A stretch of 64,000 nt of DNA from Cellulomonas cellasea (GCF_006538745.1 NZ_BJLR01000019.1:186001-250000); one strand, 5' to 3'. Positions 50,338-60,266 are shown, numbered from the stretch's first letter. Notes: generated by a model from the sequence alone, not told the origin. Translations and numbers: made by a program.

Positions 50338-51344
50338 AGATCACGGTCCTGTCCGGCGGCGTCGGCGGTGCCCGGTTCACGCGCGGGCTGCTCGCCCACC
50401 TGCGCACCGTCCTCCCGGGCGCCCCGGACGCCCCCGCCGGCACGACCGCCGAGGTCACCGTCGTCGCGAACACCGGCGACGACATGTGGTTCCGCGGCGT
50501 GCGGGTGTGCCCCGACCTCGACACGCTGATGTACACGCTCGGCGGCGCGGTGCACGAGGACCAGGGCTGGGGCCGGCGCGAGGAGACGACGCGCACGAGC
50601 ACCGACCTCGCCGCGTACGGGCTCGGCGGCGAGTGGTTCACGCTCGGCGACCTGGACCTCGCGACGCACCTGGCCCGGACGGAGCTGCTGCGCACCGGGC
50701 TCGGGCTCGCCGACGTGACCGCCCGGCTGTGCCGGCGCTGGTCCCCCGGCGCGCGCCTGCTCCCCATGACCGAGCAGGAGGTCGAGACGCACGTCGAGGT
50801 CGACGGCCCGGACGGCTCGCCCGTGCTGCTGCACTTCGAGGAGTGGTGGGTGCGGCACCGCGCGGCGCTGCCCGCGCGGCGGTTCGTGCAGGTCGGCCTC
50901 GGCCCGTCGCAGCCCGGACCGGGCGTCCTGGACGCGCTGCGGGACGCGGACGTCGTCGTCGTGCCGCCGTCGAACCCGGTCGTCTCGGTCGGCACGATCC
51001 TCGCCGTCCCGGGGGTCCGCGACGCGCTGCGGGCGACGCGCGCGCCGGTCGTGGGCGTCAGCCCGGTGATCGGCGGGGCGCCGGTGCGGGGCATGGCCGA
51101 CGCGTGCCTGCGCGCGATCGGCGTCGAGACGAGCGCCGCGGCGGTCGCCCGGCACTACGGGCGGCGCGACGAGGGCGGGGTCCTCGACGCGTGGCTGCTC
51201 GACACGGCCGACGCCGCCGCGGCCGAGGAGCTGCGCGCCGAGGGCTGGGTGGCGCGCGCCGTCCCGACGCTCATGACGGACGTCCCGACCACCGCGCGGA
51301 TCGCCGCCGACGCCCTGGACCTCGTGGCCGCCGGGCGCCGCTAG
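50334..51344 (+). CDS. cofD: 2-phospho-L-lactate (or PEP) transferase CofD/FbiA
   Basis: Joins the activated lactyl/enolpyruvyl group to FO, forming F420-0 or dehydro-F420-0. 336 residues. The N-terminal ITVLSGGVGGARFTRGL is the CofD signature; VVANTGDDMWFRGVRVCPDL near 43, GGEWFTLGDLDLATHLART near 100 and VVVPPSNPVVSVGTIL near 206 complete the FO/GTP site. The final gene of the transporter operon apart from the following RDD gene. FO synthase (fbiC) is not in the window. Confidence 0.95.
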   Translation: MKITVLSGGVGGARFTRGLLAHLRTVLPGAPDAPAGTTAEVTVVANTGDDMWFRGVRVCPDLDTLMYTLGGAVHEDQGWGRREETTRTSTDLAAYGLGGEWFTLGDLDLATHLARTELLRTGLGLADVTARLCRRWSPGARLLPMTEQEVETHVEVDGPDGSPVLLHFEEWWVRHRAALPARRFVQVGLGPSQPGPGVLDALRDADVVVVPPSNPVVSVGTILAVPGVRDALRATRAPVVGVSPVIGGAPVRGMADACLRAIGVETSAAAVARHYGRRDEGGVLDAWLLDTADAAAAEELRAEGWVARAVPTLMTDVPTTARIAADALDLVAAGRR

Positions 51345-51347
51345 GGT
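51342..51347 (+). promoter_or_regulatory. -10 box before the RDD gene, overlapping the cofD stop
   Basis: TAGGGT contains the cofD stop codon TAG and lies 41 nt before ATG 51389, which has an AGGAG ribosome site. It could let the RDD gene be transcribed alone. Confidence 0.35.
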
Positions 51348-51388
51348 GCGGCGTCCGCGATCGCGACCGCGCCTCCAGGAGCACCCCG

Positions 51389-52141
51389 ATGTCGAGCACG
51401 ACCCCCGCCGGCGACTCGCCCACCGGCCCTGGCGCGTACGGCGGCGCACCCGCCGACCCGACGTTCCCGAACCCGTACGGCGGCGCACCCACGCCGGCGG
51501 CAGCGCGCGGCCCGCACGGCGGCGCACCCGCGGACCCCGCGAGCCCGTACGCGGCGCCCGCCCTCCGACACCCGGGCCCGTTGCGGCCGCCCGCCGCCGG
51601 CTACCCCGGACAGCACCCGGCCCCGGTCGCGGTCCACCCGGGCTACCCGTCCTACCCCGGCCACCCGGGCTACCCGCCCCCGGCGTACGGGCTCCCCTCG
51701 CTCGCCTCGTGGGGGCTGCGCGTCGGCGCGCACCTGCTCGACACCGTCCTCATCGTGGTGCCGTACTACGGGCTGCTCGGCCTGGCGCTGGTCAACTCGG
51801 AGCCGGGCTACGACATGACCGGCGCCCCGACCCGGGTGCCCACGCCGCTCGGTGTCCTGTTCTTCGTGCTCGCGCTCGTCCTGGCCACGGCGTACTGGGT
51901 GTGGAACCGCGGGTACCTGCAGGGCCGCACCGGTGCGACGCTCGCGAAGCGCTGGCTCGGGCTGCGCGTCGTCGACCAGCACACCCTGCAGCCGCTCGGC
52001 ATGGGACGCTCGCTCCTGCGGGACCTGGCGCACGTGCTCGACGGCTGGTCGCTCAACATCGGCTACCTGTGGCCGCTGTGGGACGACCGCCGGCAGACCT
52101 TCGCGGACAAGGTCGTCGGGACGGTCGTCGTCGAGGCCTGA
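51389..52141 (+). CDS. RDD family membrane protein in the F420 locus
   Basis: 250 residues. Residues 1-100 are a Pro/Gly/Tyr-rich cytoplasmic tail with repeated GGAPADP and HPGYP motifs. The RDD domain (about 105-250) has three helices: SWGLRVGAHLLDTVLIVVPY, then GVLFFVLALVLATAYWVW, then WSLNIGYLWPLWDD, with the characteristic GATLAKRWLGLRVVD. RDD proteins are poorly understood; some are ion antiporters or transport helpers. Location between cofD and the convergent cofC suggests, without proof, a link to F420. Confidence 0.88.
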   Translation: MSSTTPAGDSPTGPGAYGGAPADPTFPNPYGGAPTPAAARGPHGGAPADPASPYAAPALRHPGPLRPPAAGYPGQHPAPVAVHPGYPSYPGHPGYPPPAYGLPSLASWGLRVGAHLLDTVLIVVPYYGLLGLALVNSEPGYDMTGAPTRVPTPLGVLFFVLALVLATAYWVWNRGYLQGRTGATLAKRWLGLRVVDQHTLQPLGMGRSLLRDLAHVLDGWSLNIGYLWPLWDDRRQTFADKVVGTVVVEA

Positions 52142-52269
52142 CGCACGCGCGGGCGCGGCACCCCGGGTCAGCTGCGCCCCGCCGCGGGTCAGCCCGCACC
52201 GCGGGGCAGCCCGCGCCGCACGTCCCGTCCGCCCGACCGCCCCGTGCGTCAGCCGCGCCGCACCCCGGG

Positions 52270-52923
52270 TCAGCCGGTGCGCCGGCCGCCGAGCCCGTGC
52301 AGCACCTGCCGCGTCTGCTCCCCCACGCGCAGCGCCGCCACCGCGTCGAGGTCCGCGGCGACGTCGACGTCCTGCTCCACGCCCGACCCGCGGGGCACCG
52401 CGAGCCGGACGTGCCCGGCGGCGGTGTGCGCGGCCGCGGACCCCGCCCCGAAGCGGGGTCGCGGCGCGTGGCCGGCGCGCGCCGTCAGGACGGTCGTCCC
52501 CGTCCCCTCGGCGTCCGCGACGAACCCGCGCGCCACGCCGCCGGCCCGCGCCAGCACGTCGTCGAGCTCGTCGGGGCGGAGCGCGGGCAGGTCGCCGAGC
52601 ACGACCGCCACGCCGTCGTGCGGCGCGAGGTCCCGCGCCCGCGCGATCCCGAGGCCCACCGCCGCGTCGAGCCCGACCGCGGTGCGCTCGGCGAGGACCT
52701 CGACCCCGGGCAGCTCGGCGGCGGTGGCACCGAACGCCGCGTCCCCGGTGACCACGACCACGCGGGCGACGGCGCGCGCTGTGCTCACCGCGGCGAGGGT
52801 GTCCCCCGCCATCGCGCGCACCAGCGCGGTGCGCGCGCCGGGGTCGAGGGTCCCCGCGAGGCGGGTCTTGCCGAGCGCCGCCGCCTTGACGGGCACGACG
52901 ACGCTCCAGCGGGCGGTGCTCAC
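52270..52923 (-). CDS. cofC: Phospholactate/PEP guanylyltransferase CofC/FbiD
   Basis: Activates 2-phospholactate or PEP with GTP to give the donor used by CofD. 217 residues. Nucleotidyltransferase N-terminus [19 protein letters not shown], then [11 protein letters not shown] near 55 and [16 protein letters not shown] near 102 (metal-binding Asp). GTG start overlaps cofE by 4 nt. The 128 bp beyond its stop, before the RDD gene, hold imperfect CACCCCGGGTCAGC repeats and no clear terminator. Confidence 0.9.
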   Translation of the reverse strand: MSTARWSVVVPVKAAALGKTRLAGTLDPGARTALVRAMAGDTLAAVSTARAVARVVVVTGDAAFGATAAELPGVEVLAERTAVGLDAAVGLGIARARDLAPHDGVAVVLGDLPALRPDELDDVLARAGGVARGFVADAEGTGTTVLTARAGHAPRPRFGAGSAAAHTAAGHVRLAVPRGSGVEQDVDVAADLDAVAALRVGEQTRQVLHGLGGRRTG

Positions 52924-53720
52924 GCGGGCGTCGCGCCCGTCGTGGGCAGCCCGCGGCCGTCCGCGGCGTCCTTCCAGCCCTGCGCGTACGCCTCGGCGCT
53001 GCCCTGCTCGAACATGTCCTCGGCGCCGAGGCGCACGAGGCTGCGCGCGCCCGGGCCGTCCTCGTCGGTCACGTGCTCGGCGAGCCCGCGCACGACCGCG
53101 ACGGGCCGCCCGGTGGCCTTGCCCTTGACGAGCTCCGCGGCGCCGGCGATCTCGTCGGCGACCGCGGCCTGGCTCACCTGCAGAGCGCGCCCGTGCGTGT
53201 CGAGCCGCCCGCGCAGGTCGTCGAGCACGCGCACGCCCGCGGCGCCGATCGCGAGGTCGGTCTGCCCGTGCCGCCACGGCCGTCCCGCGGTGTCGGTCAG
53301 CAGGACGCCGAGCGCGAGCCCGAACCGCTCCCGGAGCCCGGCGCGCAGGCGCCGCGCGGACGCGTCCGGGTCGAGCGGCAGGAGCAGCACGGTGCCGTCG
53401 GGGGTGTTCGACGCGTCGACACCCGCCGCGGCCATGACGAGCCCGAGCCGGTTCTCGACGATCCGCGTCACGCCGCCGGGGTGCTCGCGCGTCGCGACGA
53501 CCCGCACCGTCTCGGCGGTGATCGCGTCCTCGCGGTCGGCCGCCGGGACGACCCGCCCCTCGGCCTTCGAGACGATCTTGCTGGTCACGACCACGATGTC
53601 GCCGTCCGCGAGCGCCGGCAGCGCGGGGTCCGCGAGCGCACGGGCGACGAGCTCGACGAGGTCGTCGCCGGGCACGACCTCGGGCAGCCCGTCCGGCGCC
53701 CAGACGCGCAGCTCGCTCAT
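52920..53720 (-). CDS. cofE: Coenzyme F420-0:L-glutamate ligase CofE
   Basis: Adds glutamates to F420-0. 266 residues, a single CofE domain: [20 protein letters not shown] near 38, [20 protein letters not shown] near 87, [20 protein letters not shown] near 138 and [20 protein letters not shown] near 180. Mycobacterial FbiB has an additional C-terminal flavin domain that reduces dehydro-F420-0; that half is missing here. ATG overlaps the FGD-like stop (ATGA). Confidence 0.94.
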   Translation of the reverse strand: MSELRVWAPDGLPEVVPGDDLVELVARALADPALPALADGDIVVVTSKIVSKAEGRVVPAADREDAITAETVRVVATREHPGGVTRIVENRLGLVMAAAGVDASNTPDGTVLLLPLDPDASARRLRAGLRERFGLALGVLLTDTAGRPWRHGQTDLAIGAAGVRVLDDLRGRLDTHGRALQVSQAAVADEIAGAAELVKGKATGRPVAVVRGLAEHVTDEDGPGARSLVRLGAEDMFEQGSAEAYAQGWKDAADGRGLPTTGATPA

Positions 53721-54736
53721 CGCACGAGGCTCGGCAGGACGTCGCGGCCGAAGACCTCGATCCACTCGCGCTGGTTGCGCCCGACGTTGTGCAGGTAGAT
53801 CCGGTCGAAGCCGAGGTCGACGTACTTCTGGATCTCGGCGCGGTGCACGTCGGGGTCCGCGGAGATGACCATGCGGCCCTGGAAGTCCTCGGGGCGCACG
53901 AGCTTGGCCATCTGCTCGAAGTCGAACGGCGAGCGGATGTCGGCCTTGGGGAACTTCATGCCGCCGTTGGGCCACTCGGTCATCGCGTTCGTGAGCGCCT
54001 GCTCGTCGGTCTCCGCCCAGGACATGTGGAGCTGGAGCACCTTGGGCATCGTGTCGGGGTCCTTGCCGGCCTCGCGCGCGCCCTCGGCGAACTTGGCGAA
54101 CAGCCCGGAGATCTTCTCGAGCGGAGCGCCGACCGTGATGAGCCCGTCGGCGTGGCGGCCCGTGCGCTTGGCGGTCACGGGCCCGGCGGTCGCGACGAGG
54201 ATCTCGGGCGGGACCTCGGGCATGGTCCACAGGCGGGTCGACTCGAGCTTGTAGAACGTCCCCGAGTGCTTGACGTCCTTGCCCGCGAGCGACGCCGTGA
54301 ACAGCTTGTTGATGATCTCGATGGCCTCGAACATGCGGTTGATCCGCTCGGGCGCCTCGGGCCAGTAGCCGGCGACCACGTGCTCGTTGAGCGCCTCGCC
54401 CGAGCCGAGCCCGAGCCAGTGCCGCCCGGGGTACATCGCGGCGAGCGTCGCCGACGCCTGCGCGACCATCGCGGGGTGCCACCGGAACGTCGGCGCGGTC
54501 ACGCCCGGACCGAGGTCGCCGCGCGTGCGCTCACCGAGCGCCGAGAGCACGTTCCAGACGAACGCCGACTGCCCCTGCGCGGGGACCCACGGCTGGAAGT
54601 GGTCCGCAGCCATGACGCCCGAGAACCCGTTCTCCTCCGCGTACGCCGACAGCTCGACGACCTCGCTCGGGTGGAACTGCTCCAGCATCGCCGCGTACCC
54701 GACCGTCAGTCCGGCCGCCGTCACACCCTGCGCCAC
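53717..54736 (-). CDS. F420-dependent glucose-6-phosphate dehydrogenase-like LLM enzyme
   Basis: 339 residues, LLM family, G6PDH branch (TIGR03557-like from memory). [20 protein letters not shown] near 10; [20 protein letters not shown] near 34 contains the conserved DHFQPW with the catalytic His of Fgd; [20 protein letters not shown] near 110. True Fgd makes F420H2 from glucose 6-phosphate; relatives oxidise other alcohols, so the substrate is uncertain. GTG 54736 has a GAGAGG ribosome site. First gene of fgd-cofE-cofC, divergent from valS. Confidence 0.88.
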   Translation of the reverse strand: MAQGVTAAGLTVGYAAMLEQFHPSEVVELSAYAEENGFSGVMAADHFQPWVPAQGQSAFVWNVLSALGERTRGDLGPGVTAPTFRWHPAMVAQASATLAAMYPGRHWLGLGSGEALNEHVVAGYWPEAPERINRMFEAIEIINKLFTASLAGKDVKHSGTFYKLESTRLWTMPEVPPEILVATAGPVTAKRTGRHADGLITVGAPLEKISGLFAKFAEGAREAGKDPDTMPKVLQLHMSWAETDEQALTNAMTEWPNGGMKFPKADIRSPFDFEQMAKLVRPEDFQGRMVISADPDVHRAEIQKYVDLGFDRIYLHNVGRNQREWIEVFGRDVLPSLVR

Positions 54737-54907
54737 GTCGCCACCTCTCTCGCGCCGACCTGACCTCGGCCGGCACCCGCACACGGGCACCTCGGACGAG
54801 CGTGCCTCGTCGAGCGTAACGAGTCCGGGTTTCGTGGATGTTCCCCGCGCCCCCGGGCCGGGCGGCGGCGCGTCGGCAGGCCCGCGCATCTGGGAGGATG
54901 TCGCACC

Positions 54908-57619
54908 ATGAGCGACCTGCGTCCCGAGCCGACCCCGACCGCACCCGGCACGTCAGCGGCGAACCCGACCAGCGCAGCGACGACCGCCCGCCCCGTACCC
55001 GACAAGGTCTCGCTCGACGGCCTCGAGCAGCGCTGGGACACGGCGTGGGGCGAGCAGGGCACGTACTCCTTCGACCGGACCGCCGAGCGCGCGCAGGTCT
55101 ACTCGATCGACACCCCGCCGCCGACCGTCTCGGGCTCGCTGCACGTGGGACACGTGTTCTCCTACACGCACACCGACGTCGTCGCGCGCTTCCAGCGCAT
55201 GCGCGGGAAGTCGGTGTTCTACCCGATGGGCTGGGACGACAACGGCCTGCCGACCGAGCGCCGCGTGCAGAACTACTACGGGGTGCGCTGCGACACGTCG
55301 CTGCCGTACGTCGAGGGCTACGAGCCGCCGTTCGCGGGCGGCGACGGCAAGAGCGTGAAGGCGGCCGACCAGCAGCCCATCAGCCGGCGCAACTTCGTCG
55401 AGCTGTGCGAGCGCCTGACCGCCGAGGACGAGCGCCAGTTCGAGGCGCTGTGGCGCCACCTCGGTCTGTCCGTCGACTGGTCGCACCACTACCAGACCAT
55501 CGGCCGCGAGGCGCAGAAGGTCGCGCAGACCGCGTTCCTGCGCAACGTCGCGCGCGGCGAGGCGTACGCCGCCGAGGCGCCCGGGCTGTGGGACGTCACG
55601 TTCCAGACCGCCGTCGCGCAGGCCGAGCTCGAGGCCCGCGACTACCCGGGGCACTTCCACAAGGTGGCCTTCCACGCCTCCGTCGACGGGGTCGACACGC
55701 CCGTCCACATCGAGACGACGCGCCCCGAGCTGCTCCCCGCGTGCGTCGCGCTCATCGCCCACCCGGACGACGAGCGCTACCAGCACCTGTTCGGCACGAC
55801 CGTCCGCTCGCCGCTCTTCGACGTCGAGGTCCCGGTGCTGGCCCACCCGGCGGCCGAGCCCGACAAGGGCGCGGGCATCGCGATGTGCTGCACGTTCGGC
55901 GACCTGACCGACGTGCAGTGGTGGCGCGAGCTCCAGCTCCCGACGCGCTCGGTCCTCGTGCGCGACGGGCGCCTCACGCGCGAGGTCCCGGAGTGGATCA
56001 CCTCGGAGCGCGGCACGGCGCTGTTCGCCGAGATCGCGGGCAAGACGACCTTCTCGGCACGCACGGCCGTGGTCGACGCGCTCCGCGAGTCGGGCGACCT
56101 CGACGGTGAGCCGGTCGCGACGCAGCGCAAGGCGAACTTCTTCGAGAAGGGCGACAAGCCGCTCGAGATCGTCACGTCGCGCCAGTGGTACATCCGCAAC
56201 GGCGGGCGCGACGTCCCGCTGCGCGAGGAGCTCCTCGGCCGCGGCGCCGAGCTCGGGTTCCACCCCGACTTCATGCGCGTGCGCTACGAGAACTGGGTCG
56301 GCGGCCTCAACGGCGACTGGCTCGTCTCGCGCCAGCGCTTCTTCGGCGTCCCGATCCCCGTCTGGTACCCCCTCGACGCGCAGGGCGAGCCCGACTACGA
56401 CCACCCGCTGGTGCCCGACGAGGCGACGCTGCCGGTCGACCCGTCGTCCGACGTCCCGCCGGGGTACTCCCCCGACCAGCGCGGCGTGCCGGGCGGCTTC
56501 GTCGGCGACCCCGACATCATGGACACCTGGGCGACGAGCTCGCTGACGCCGCAGATTGCGGGCGGCTGGCTCTCCGACCCCGACCTGTTCGCGCGCGTCT
56601 TCCCGATGGACCTGCGCCCCCAGGGCCAGGACATCATCCGCACCTGGCTGTTCTCGACCGTCGTGCGCGCGCACCTCGAGCACGGCAGCCTGCCCTGGGC
56701 GAACGCCGCGATCTCGGGCTGGATCCTCGACCCCGACCGCAAGAAGATGAGCAAGTCCAAGGGCAACGTCGTCACGCCCATGGGCCTGCTCGAGGAGCAC
56801 GGCTCCGACGCGGTGCGGTACTGGGCGGCGTCCGCCCGCCTCGGCACCGACGCCGCGTTCGAGGTCGGCCAGATGAAGATCGGCCGCCGGCTGGCGATCA
56901 AGGTGCTCAACGCGAGCAAGTTCGCGCTGACCTTCGGCTCGCCCGAGGACCGCGCGCGCCTGCTCGACGCCTCGCTCGTGACCGAGACCCTCGACCGCGC
57001 GATGCTCGCCGGGCTCGCGGACGTCGTCGACCGGGCGACCGCGGCGCTCGAGGCCTACGACCACACGCGCGCGCTCGAGCTCACCGAGACGTTCTTCTGG
57101 ACGTTCTGCGACGACTACCTCGAGCTCGTCAAGGACCGCGCGTACGCGGGCGGCGCCGCCGACGCGGACGTCCCCGCGGCGTCGGCCTCGGCCCGCGCGG
57201 CGCTCGGCATCGCGCTCGACACGCTCCTGCGGCTGTTCGCGCCCGTGCTGCCGTTCGCGACCGAGGAGGTCTGGTCGTGGTGGCGCGAGGGCTCGGTGCA
57301 CCGCGCGCCGTGGCCCGTCGCCGAGCCGCTGCGCGCGGCCGCGGGTGACGCGGACGCGTCCGTGGTCGGTGCCGCCGGCGCGGCGCTCGCCGCCCTCCGC
57401 AAGGTCAAGTCCGAGGCGAAGGTCTCGATGCGCACCGAGATCACGCGCGTGACGCTCGCCGTCCCGGCCGCGCACACCGCCGGCGTCGAGGCGGCGCTCG
57501 CCGACGTCCGGTCGGCCGGCCGCGTGACCGGGACCCTCGATCTCGTGGGCGAGGACGGCGAGGCGGTCGTCGCGCGCGACGCCGAGCTCCTCCCGCCCGA
57601 GCCGAAGGTGCAGGCCTGA
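54908..57619 (+). CDS. valS: Valyl-tRNA synthetase
   Basis: Charges tRNA-Val. 903 residues. HIGH region TPPPTVSGSLHVGHVFSYTH (HVGH at 79-82), tRNA-editing CP1 domain (about 225-390), KMSKS in DPDRKKMSKSKGNVVTPMG near 613-631 and an anticodon-binding C-terminal part. The PPTVSGSLHVGH form and shortened C-terminus match the archaeal/rickettsial-like ValS variant rather than the E. coli type. ATG 54908 has a GGGAGGA ribosome site. No T-box is seen upstream, unlike ileS. Confidence 0.97.
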   Translation: MSDLRPEPTPTAPGTSAANPTSAATTARPVPDKVSLDGLEQRWDTAWGEQGTYSFDRTAERAQVYSIDTPPPTVSGSLHVGHVFSYTHTDVVARFQRMRGKSVFYPMGWDDNGLPTERRVQNYYGVRCDTSLPYVEGYEPPFAGGDGKSVKAADQQPISRRNFVELCERLTAEDERQFEALWRHLGLSVDWSHHYQTIGREAQKVAQTAFLRNVARGEAYAAEAPGLWDVTFQTAVAQAELEARDYPGHFHKVAFHASVDGVDTPVHIETTRPELLPACVALIAHPDDERYQHLFGTTVRSPLFDVEVPVLAHPAAEPDKGAGIAMCCTFGDLTDVQWWRELQLPTRSVLVRDGRLTREVPEWITSERGTALFAEIAGKTTFSARTAVVDALRESGDLDGEPVATQRKANFFEKGDKPLEIVTSRQWYIRNGGRDVPLREELLGRGAELGFHPDFMRVRYENWVGGLNGDWLVSRQRFFGVPIPVWYPLDAQGEPDYDHPLVPDEATLPVDPSSDVPPGYSPDQRGVPGGFVGDPDIMDTWATSSLTPQIAGGWLSDPDLFARVFPMDLRPQGQDIIRTWLFSTVVRAHLEHGSLPWANAAISGWILDPDRKKMSKSKGNVVTPMGLLEEHGSDAVRYWAASARLGTDAAFEVGQMKIGRRLAIKVLNASKFALTFGSPEDRARLLDASLVTETLDRAMLAGLADVVDRATAALEAYDHTRALELTETFFWTFCDDYLELVKDRAYAGGAADADVPAASASARAALGIALDTLLRLFAPVLPFATEEVWSWWREGSVHRAPWPVAEPLRAAAGDADASVVGAAGAALAALRKVKSEAKVSMRTEITRVTLAVPAAHTAGVEAALADVRSAGRVTGTLDLVGEDGEAVVARDAELLPPEPKVQA

Positions 57620-57658
57620 CCGCTCCGGCGTGCGCAGCACCGCACCCGAGCGCAACGT

Positions 57659-57697
57659 GGCGCAGGATGGGACCACGGTCCTATCCTGCGCCATTTT
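57659..57697 (+). terminator. Intrinsic terminator of valS with U-run
   Basis: GGCGCAGGAT (57659-57668) pairs perfectly with ATCCTGCGCC (57683-57692); GGACC/GGTCC extends the stem inward across a G-U pair, and ATTTT follows. This is a classical hairpin plus short U-tract, unusual for this GC content. Confidence 0.85.
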
Positions 57698-57730
57698 GCA
57701 TGATTACTTTGTATTGCGCATACTCATGCA
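57696..57730 (+). promoter_or_regulatory. Promoter and palindromic operator of the amino-acid ABC operon
   Basis: TTGCAT (57696-57701) and CATACT (57719-57724) are exactly 17 bp apart, the best sigma-70-type promoter in the window. A perfect inverted repeat, TGCATGA (57697-57703) and TCATGCA (57724-57730), brackets it. The 35-bp patch is strikingly AT-rich against its surroundings. A repressor binding these arms would block RNA polymerase. Confidence 0.7.
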
Positions 57731-57759
57731 CGAACGCCCATCGTGAGAGGACAGCCGTC

Positions 57760-58569
57760 ATGACCCGCACCACCCGCCTCGTCCCCCTGGGGCTCGCCGT
57801 GACGCTGCTGCTCTCCGCGTGCAGCGGCGGCGACGGCACGCCCGCCGCCACGTCCGACAGCGGGGTCCCGCTCGTCGCCGAGGGCAAGCTCACGGTCTGC
57901 ACCAACCCGCCGTACGAGCCGTTCGAGTTCACGGACGACTCCGGCGAGATCGTCGGGCTCGACATCGACATCGTGGCCGAGATCGCGACGGACCTCGGCG
58001 TCGAGCCGGAGATCAAGGTCGCGCAGTTCGAGGGCATCCAGTCCGGCGCCGACCTCGAGACCGGCAACTGCGACCTCGTCGCCTCCGCGATCACGATCAC
58101 CGAGGAGCGCGCGGCGCGCATCGACTTCTCGGAGCCCTACTTCGACGCCGACCAGGGCCTGCTGCTCCCCGCGGCCGCCGGGGTCGAACCCATGGACGAG
58201 GCGGAGGCGCTCGCCTCCCTCGAGGGCTCGACGATCGGCGTCCAGCAGGAGACGACCGGCGCCGCCTGGGCCACCGAGAACGGGCTCACGACCATCGAGT
58301 TCGAGGACCTCGGGCTCCAGGTCCAGGCGCTCGAGAACGGCCAGGTGAACGCGATCATCAACGACGTCGCGGTGCTCGGCCCGTTCGTCGAGGACGGCTA
58401 CACGTTCGGCGCGACGTTCACGACCGGCGAGCAGTACGGCTTCGGGGTCAAGAAGGGCAACACCGCGCTGCTCGACGCCGTGAACGGCACGCTCGAGCGC
58501 ATCCAGGGCGACGGGACCTACGACGCGATCTACACCGAGCGCATCGGTGACATCCCGACGGCCGACTGA
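57760..58569 (+). CDS. Polar amino-acid ABC substrate-binding lipoprotein
   Basis: 269 residues with lipobox LLLSACSG (Cys about 20). The SBP family 3 fold is clear: LTVCTNPPYEPFEFTDDSGE near 45, GLDIDIVAEIATDLGVEPEI near 67, NCDLVASAITITEERAARID near 105 and STIGVQQETTGAAWA near 160. Such proteins bind glutamine, glutamate, cystine, arginine or similar; the exact ligand cannot be read from sequence. ATG 57760 has a GAGAGGA ribosome site. Starts a three-gene importer operon. Confidence 0.93.
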   Translation: MTRTTRLVPLGLAVTLLLSACSGGDGTPAATSDSGVPLVAEGKLTVCTNPPYEPFEFTDDSGEIVGLDIDIVAEIATDLGVEPEIKVAQFEGIQSGADLETGNCDLVASAITITEERAARIDFSEPYFDADQGLLLPAAAGVEPMDEAEALASLEGSTIGVQQETTGAAWATENGLTTIEFEDLGLQVQALENGQVNAIINDVAVLGPFVEDGYTFGATFTTGEQYGFGVKKGNTALLDAVNGTLERIQGDGTYDAIYTERIGDIPTAD

Positions 58570-58570
58570 C

Positions 58571-59422
58571 GTGACGGCGATCTCCCGTCCGGACGCCGCC
58601 GTCCCACCGCGCCTACCGGCGTCGCGGCGGCGCACGAGCCCCCGCCGTCGCCAGCGGATCATCCGCGGGGTGCAGTACGCGGCGCTGGTCGCCGCGGTCG
58701 TGGTCGTCGCCGTCGCGACCGACTGGACGCGCGTCGGCACGCAGCTGTTCAACCCGGCGGTCGCGGCCGACATGGCGGCCTCGCTGCCGGTCGCGCTGAA
58801 GAACACGGTCGTCTACACGCTCGCGGCGTTCGCGATCGGCCTGAGCCTCGGCACCGTGCTCGCGCTCATGCGGCTGTCGTCCGTCGGGCCCTACCGCTGG
58901 ATCGCGACGCTCTACATCGAGTTCTTCCGCGGCATCCCGGCCCTGCTCGTGGTCATCGCGTTCGGCTACGCCGTGCCCATCGCGCTGGGCGTGCGCATCG
59001 AGTCGGTGATCGCCAAGGCCGGTCTCGCGCTCGGCATGGTGTCCGCGGCGTACATCGCCGAGACGCTGCGCGCGGGGATCCAGGCCGTGCCGAAGGGTCA
59101 GGTCGAGGCGGCACGCTCGCTCGGGATGTCCCCGACCCGCACGCTCGTGCAGGTCGTGATCCCGCAGGCGTTCCGCATCGTGCTGCCCCCGATGACGAAC
59201 GAGCTGATCCTGCTGACCAAGGACACCTCGCTCATCTCGGTCGTCGGCCTGCTGCCGACGCAGTTCGACCTCACGAAGGTGGGGCGCGACATGCTCAACA
59301 GCGCCACCGGCGGGCTCACCGCGCTGTTCGTCGTCGGCGCGTGCTACCTCGTCATCACCATCCCGCTGGGCCTCGTCGCACGCTGGCTCGAGCGCCGCAC
59401 CGGAGGGGGCTCGCGCCCATGA
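58571..59422 (+). CDS. Polar amino-acid ABC permease
   Basis: 283 residues; the HisM/GlnP type with five to six helices: [15 protein letters not shown], then [39 protein letters not shown] and the EAA loop [20 protein letters not shown] near 183. GTG 58571 begins one base after the binding-protein stop; an earlier GTG at 58547 inside that gene is less likely. A basic 30-residue N-terminal tail precedes the first helix. Confidence 0.92.
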   Translation: MTAISRPDAAVPPRLPASRRRTSPRRRQRIIRGVQYAALVAAVVVVAVATDWTRVGTQLFNPAVAADMAASLPVALKNTVVYTLAAFAIGLSLGTVLALMRLSSVGPYRWIATLYIEFFRGIPALLVVIAFGYAVPIALGVRIESVIAKAGLALGMVSAAYIAETLRAGIQAVPKGQVEAARSLGMSPTRTLVQVVIPQAFRIVLPPMTNELILLTKDTSLISVVGLLPTQFDLTKVGRDMLNSATGGLTALFVVGACYLVITIPLGLVARWLERRTGGGSRP

Positions 59423-60258
59423 CCGTGTCCCCCGAGGCCCACGCCGGCGGCGTCACGACCCGCACCGGCGGCGAGGACGTCGTCGTCCGCATCGACGCCC
59501 TGCACAAGTCGTTCGGCGAGAAGCAGGTGCTCCGCGGCATCGACCTCGAGGTCCGCTCGGGCGAGGTCGTGTGCGTGATCGGCCCGTCCGGCTCGGGCAA
59601 GTCGACGCTCCTGCGCTGCGTCAACCTCCTCGAGGAGCCGACGGGCGGGAGCATCGAGGTGCTCGGCACCGAGGTGACCGACCCCGACGTCGACATCGAC
59701 CACGTCCGCACGCACGTCGGCATGGTGTTCCAGCAGTTCAACCTGTTCACGCACCGCACGGTCCTCGACAACTGCACGATGGCCCAGCGCACCGTGCTGC
59801 GCCGCTCGCGGGCCGAGGCCGAGCGGGTCGCGCGGGAGAACCTCGCACGCGTCGGGCTCGCGGGCACCGAGTCGCTGATGCCCGCGCAGCTGTCCGGCGG
59901 GATGCAGCAGCGCGTGGCGATCGCCCGGGCGCTGTCGATGGACCCGCAGCTCATGCTGTTCGACGAGCCGACGTCGGCGCTCGACCCCGAGCTCGTGGGC
60001 GACGTGCTGGGGGTCATGCGGGACCTCGCCGAGGGCGGGATGACGATGATCGTCGTGACGCACGAGATGGCGTTCGCGCGCGAGGTCGGCGACCGCGTCG
60101 TCTTCATGGACGGCGGTGTCGTGGTCGAGGACGGCCCCGCGGACGAGGTGATCGGCGCACCGCGCGAGGAGCGCACGCGCGAGTTCCTCCAGCGCGTGCT
60201 CGACCCGACGCACCGGCACGACGACCAGGGCGCCGGTGGTCCCGGTACGTCCGGCTGA
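59419..60258 (+). CDS. Polar amino-acid ABC ATPase
   Basis: 279 residues, GlnQ/HisP type. Walker [21 protein letters not shown] near 52, Q-loop [13 protein letters not shown] near 102, signature [20 protein letters not shown] near 157, Walker [17 protein letters not shown] and switch His [20 protein letters not shown] overlap with the permease. It completes the importer. Confidence 0.95.
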   Translation: MTVSPEAHAGGVTTRTGGEDVVVRIDALHKSFGEKQVLRGIDLEVRSGEVVCVIGPSGSGKSTLLRCVNLLEEPTGGSIEVLGTEVTDPDVDIDHVRTHVGMVFQQFNLFTHRTVLDNCTMAQRTVLRRSRAEAERVARENLARVGLAGTESLMPAQLSGGMQQRVAIARALSMDPQLMLFDEPTSALDPELVGDVLGVMRDLAEGGMTMIVVTHEMAFAREVGDRVVFMDGGVVVEDGPADEVIGAPREERTREFLQRVLDPTHRHDDQGAGGPGTSG

Positions 60259-60266
60259 GAGCGGTC

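Noticed and set aside
54737-54907. T-box upstream of valS
   Set aside because: No GGTGGTACCGCG-like sequence or specifier stem; only a short ordinary intergenic region with a GGGAGGA ribosome site.
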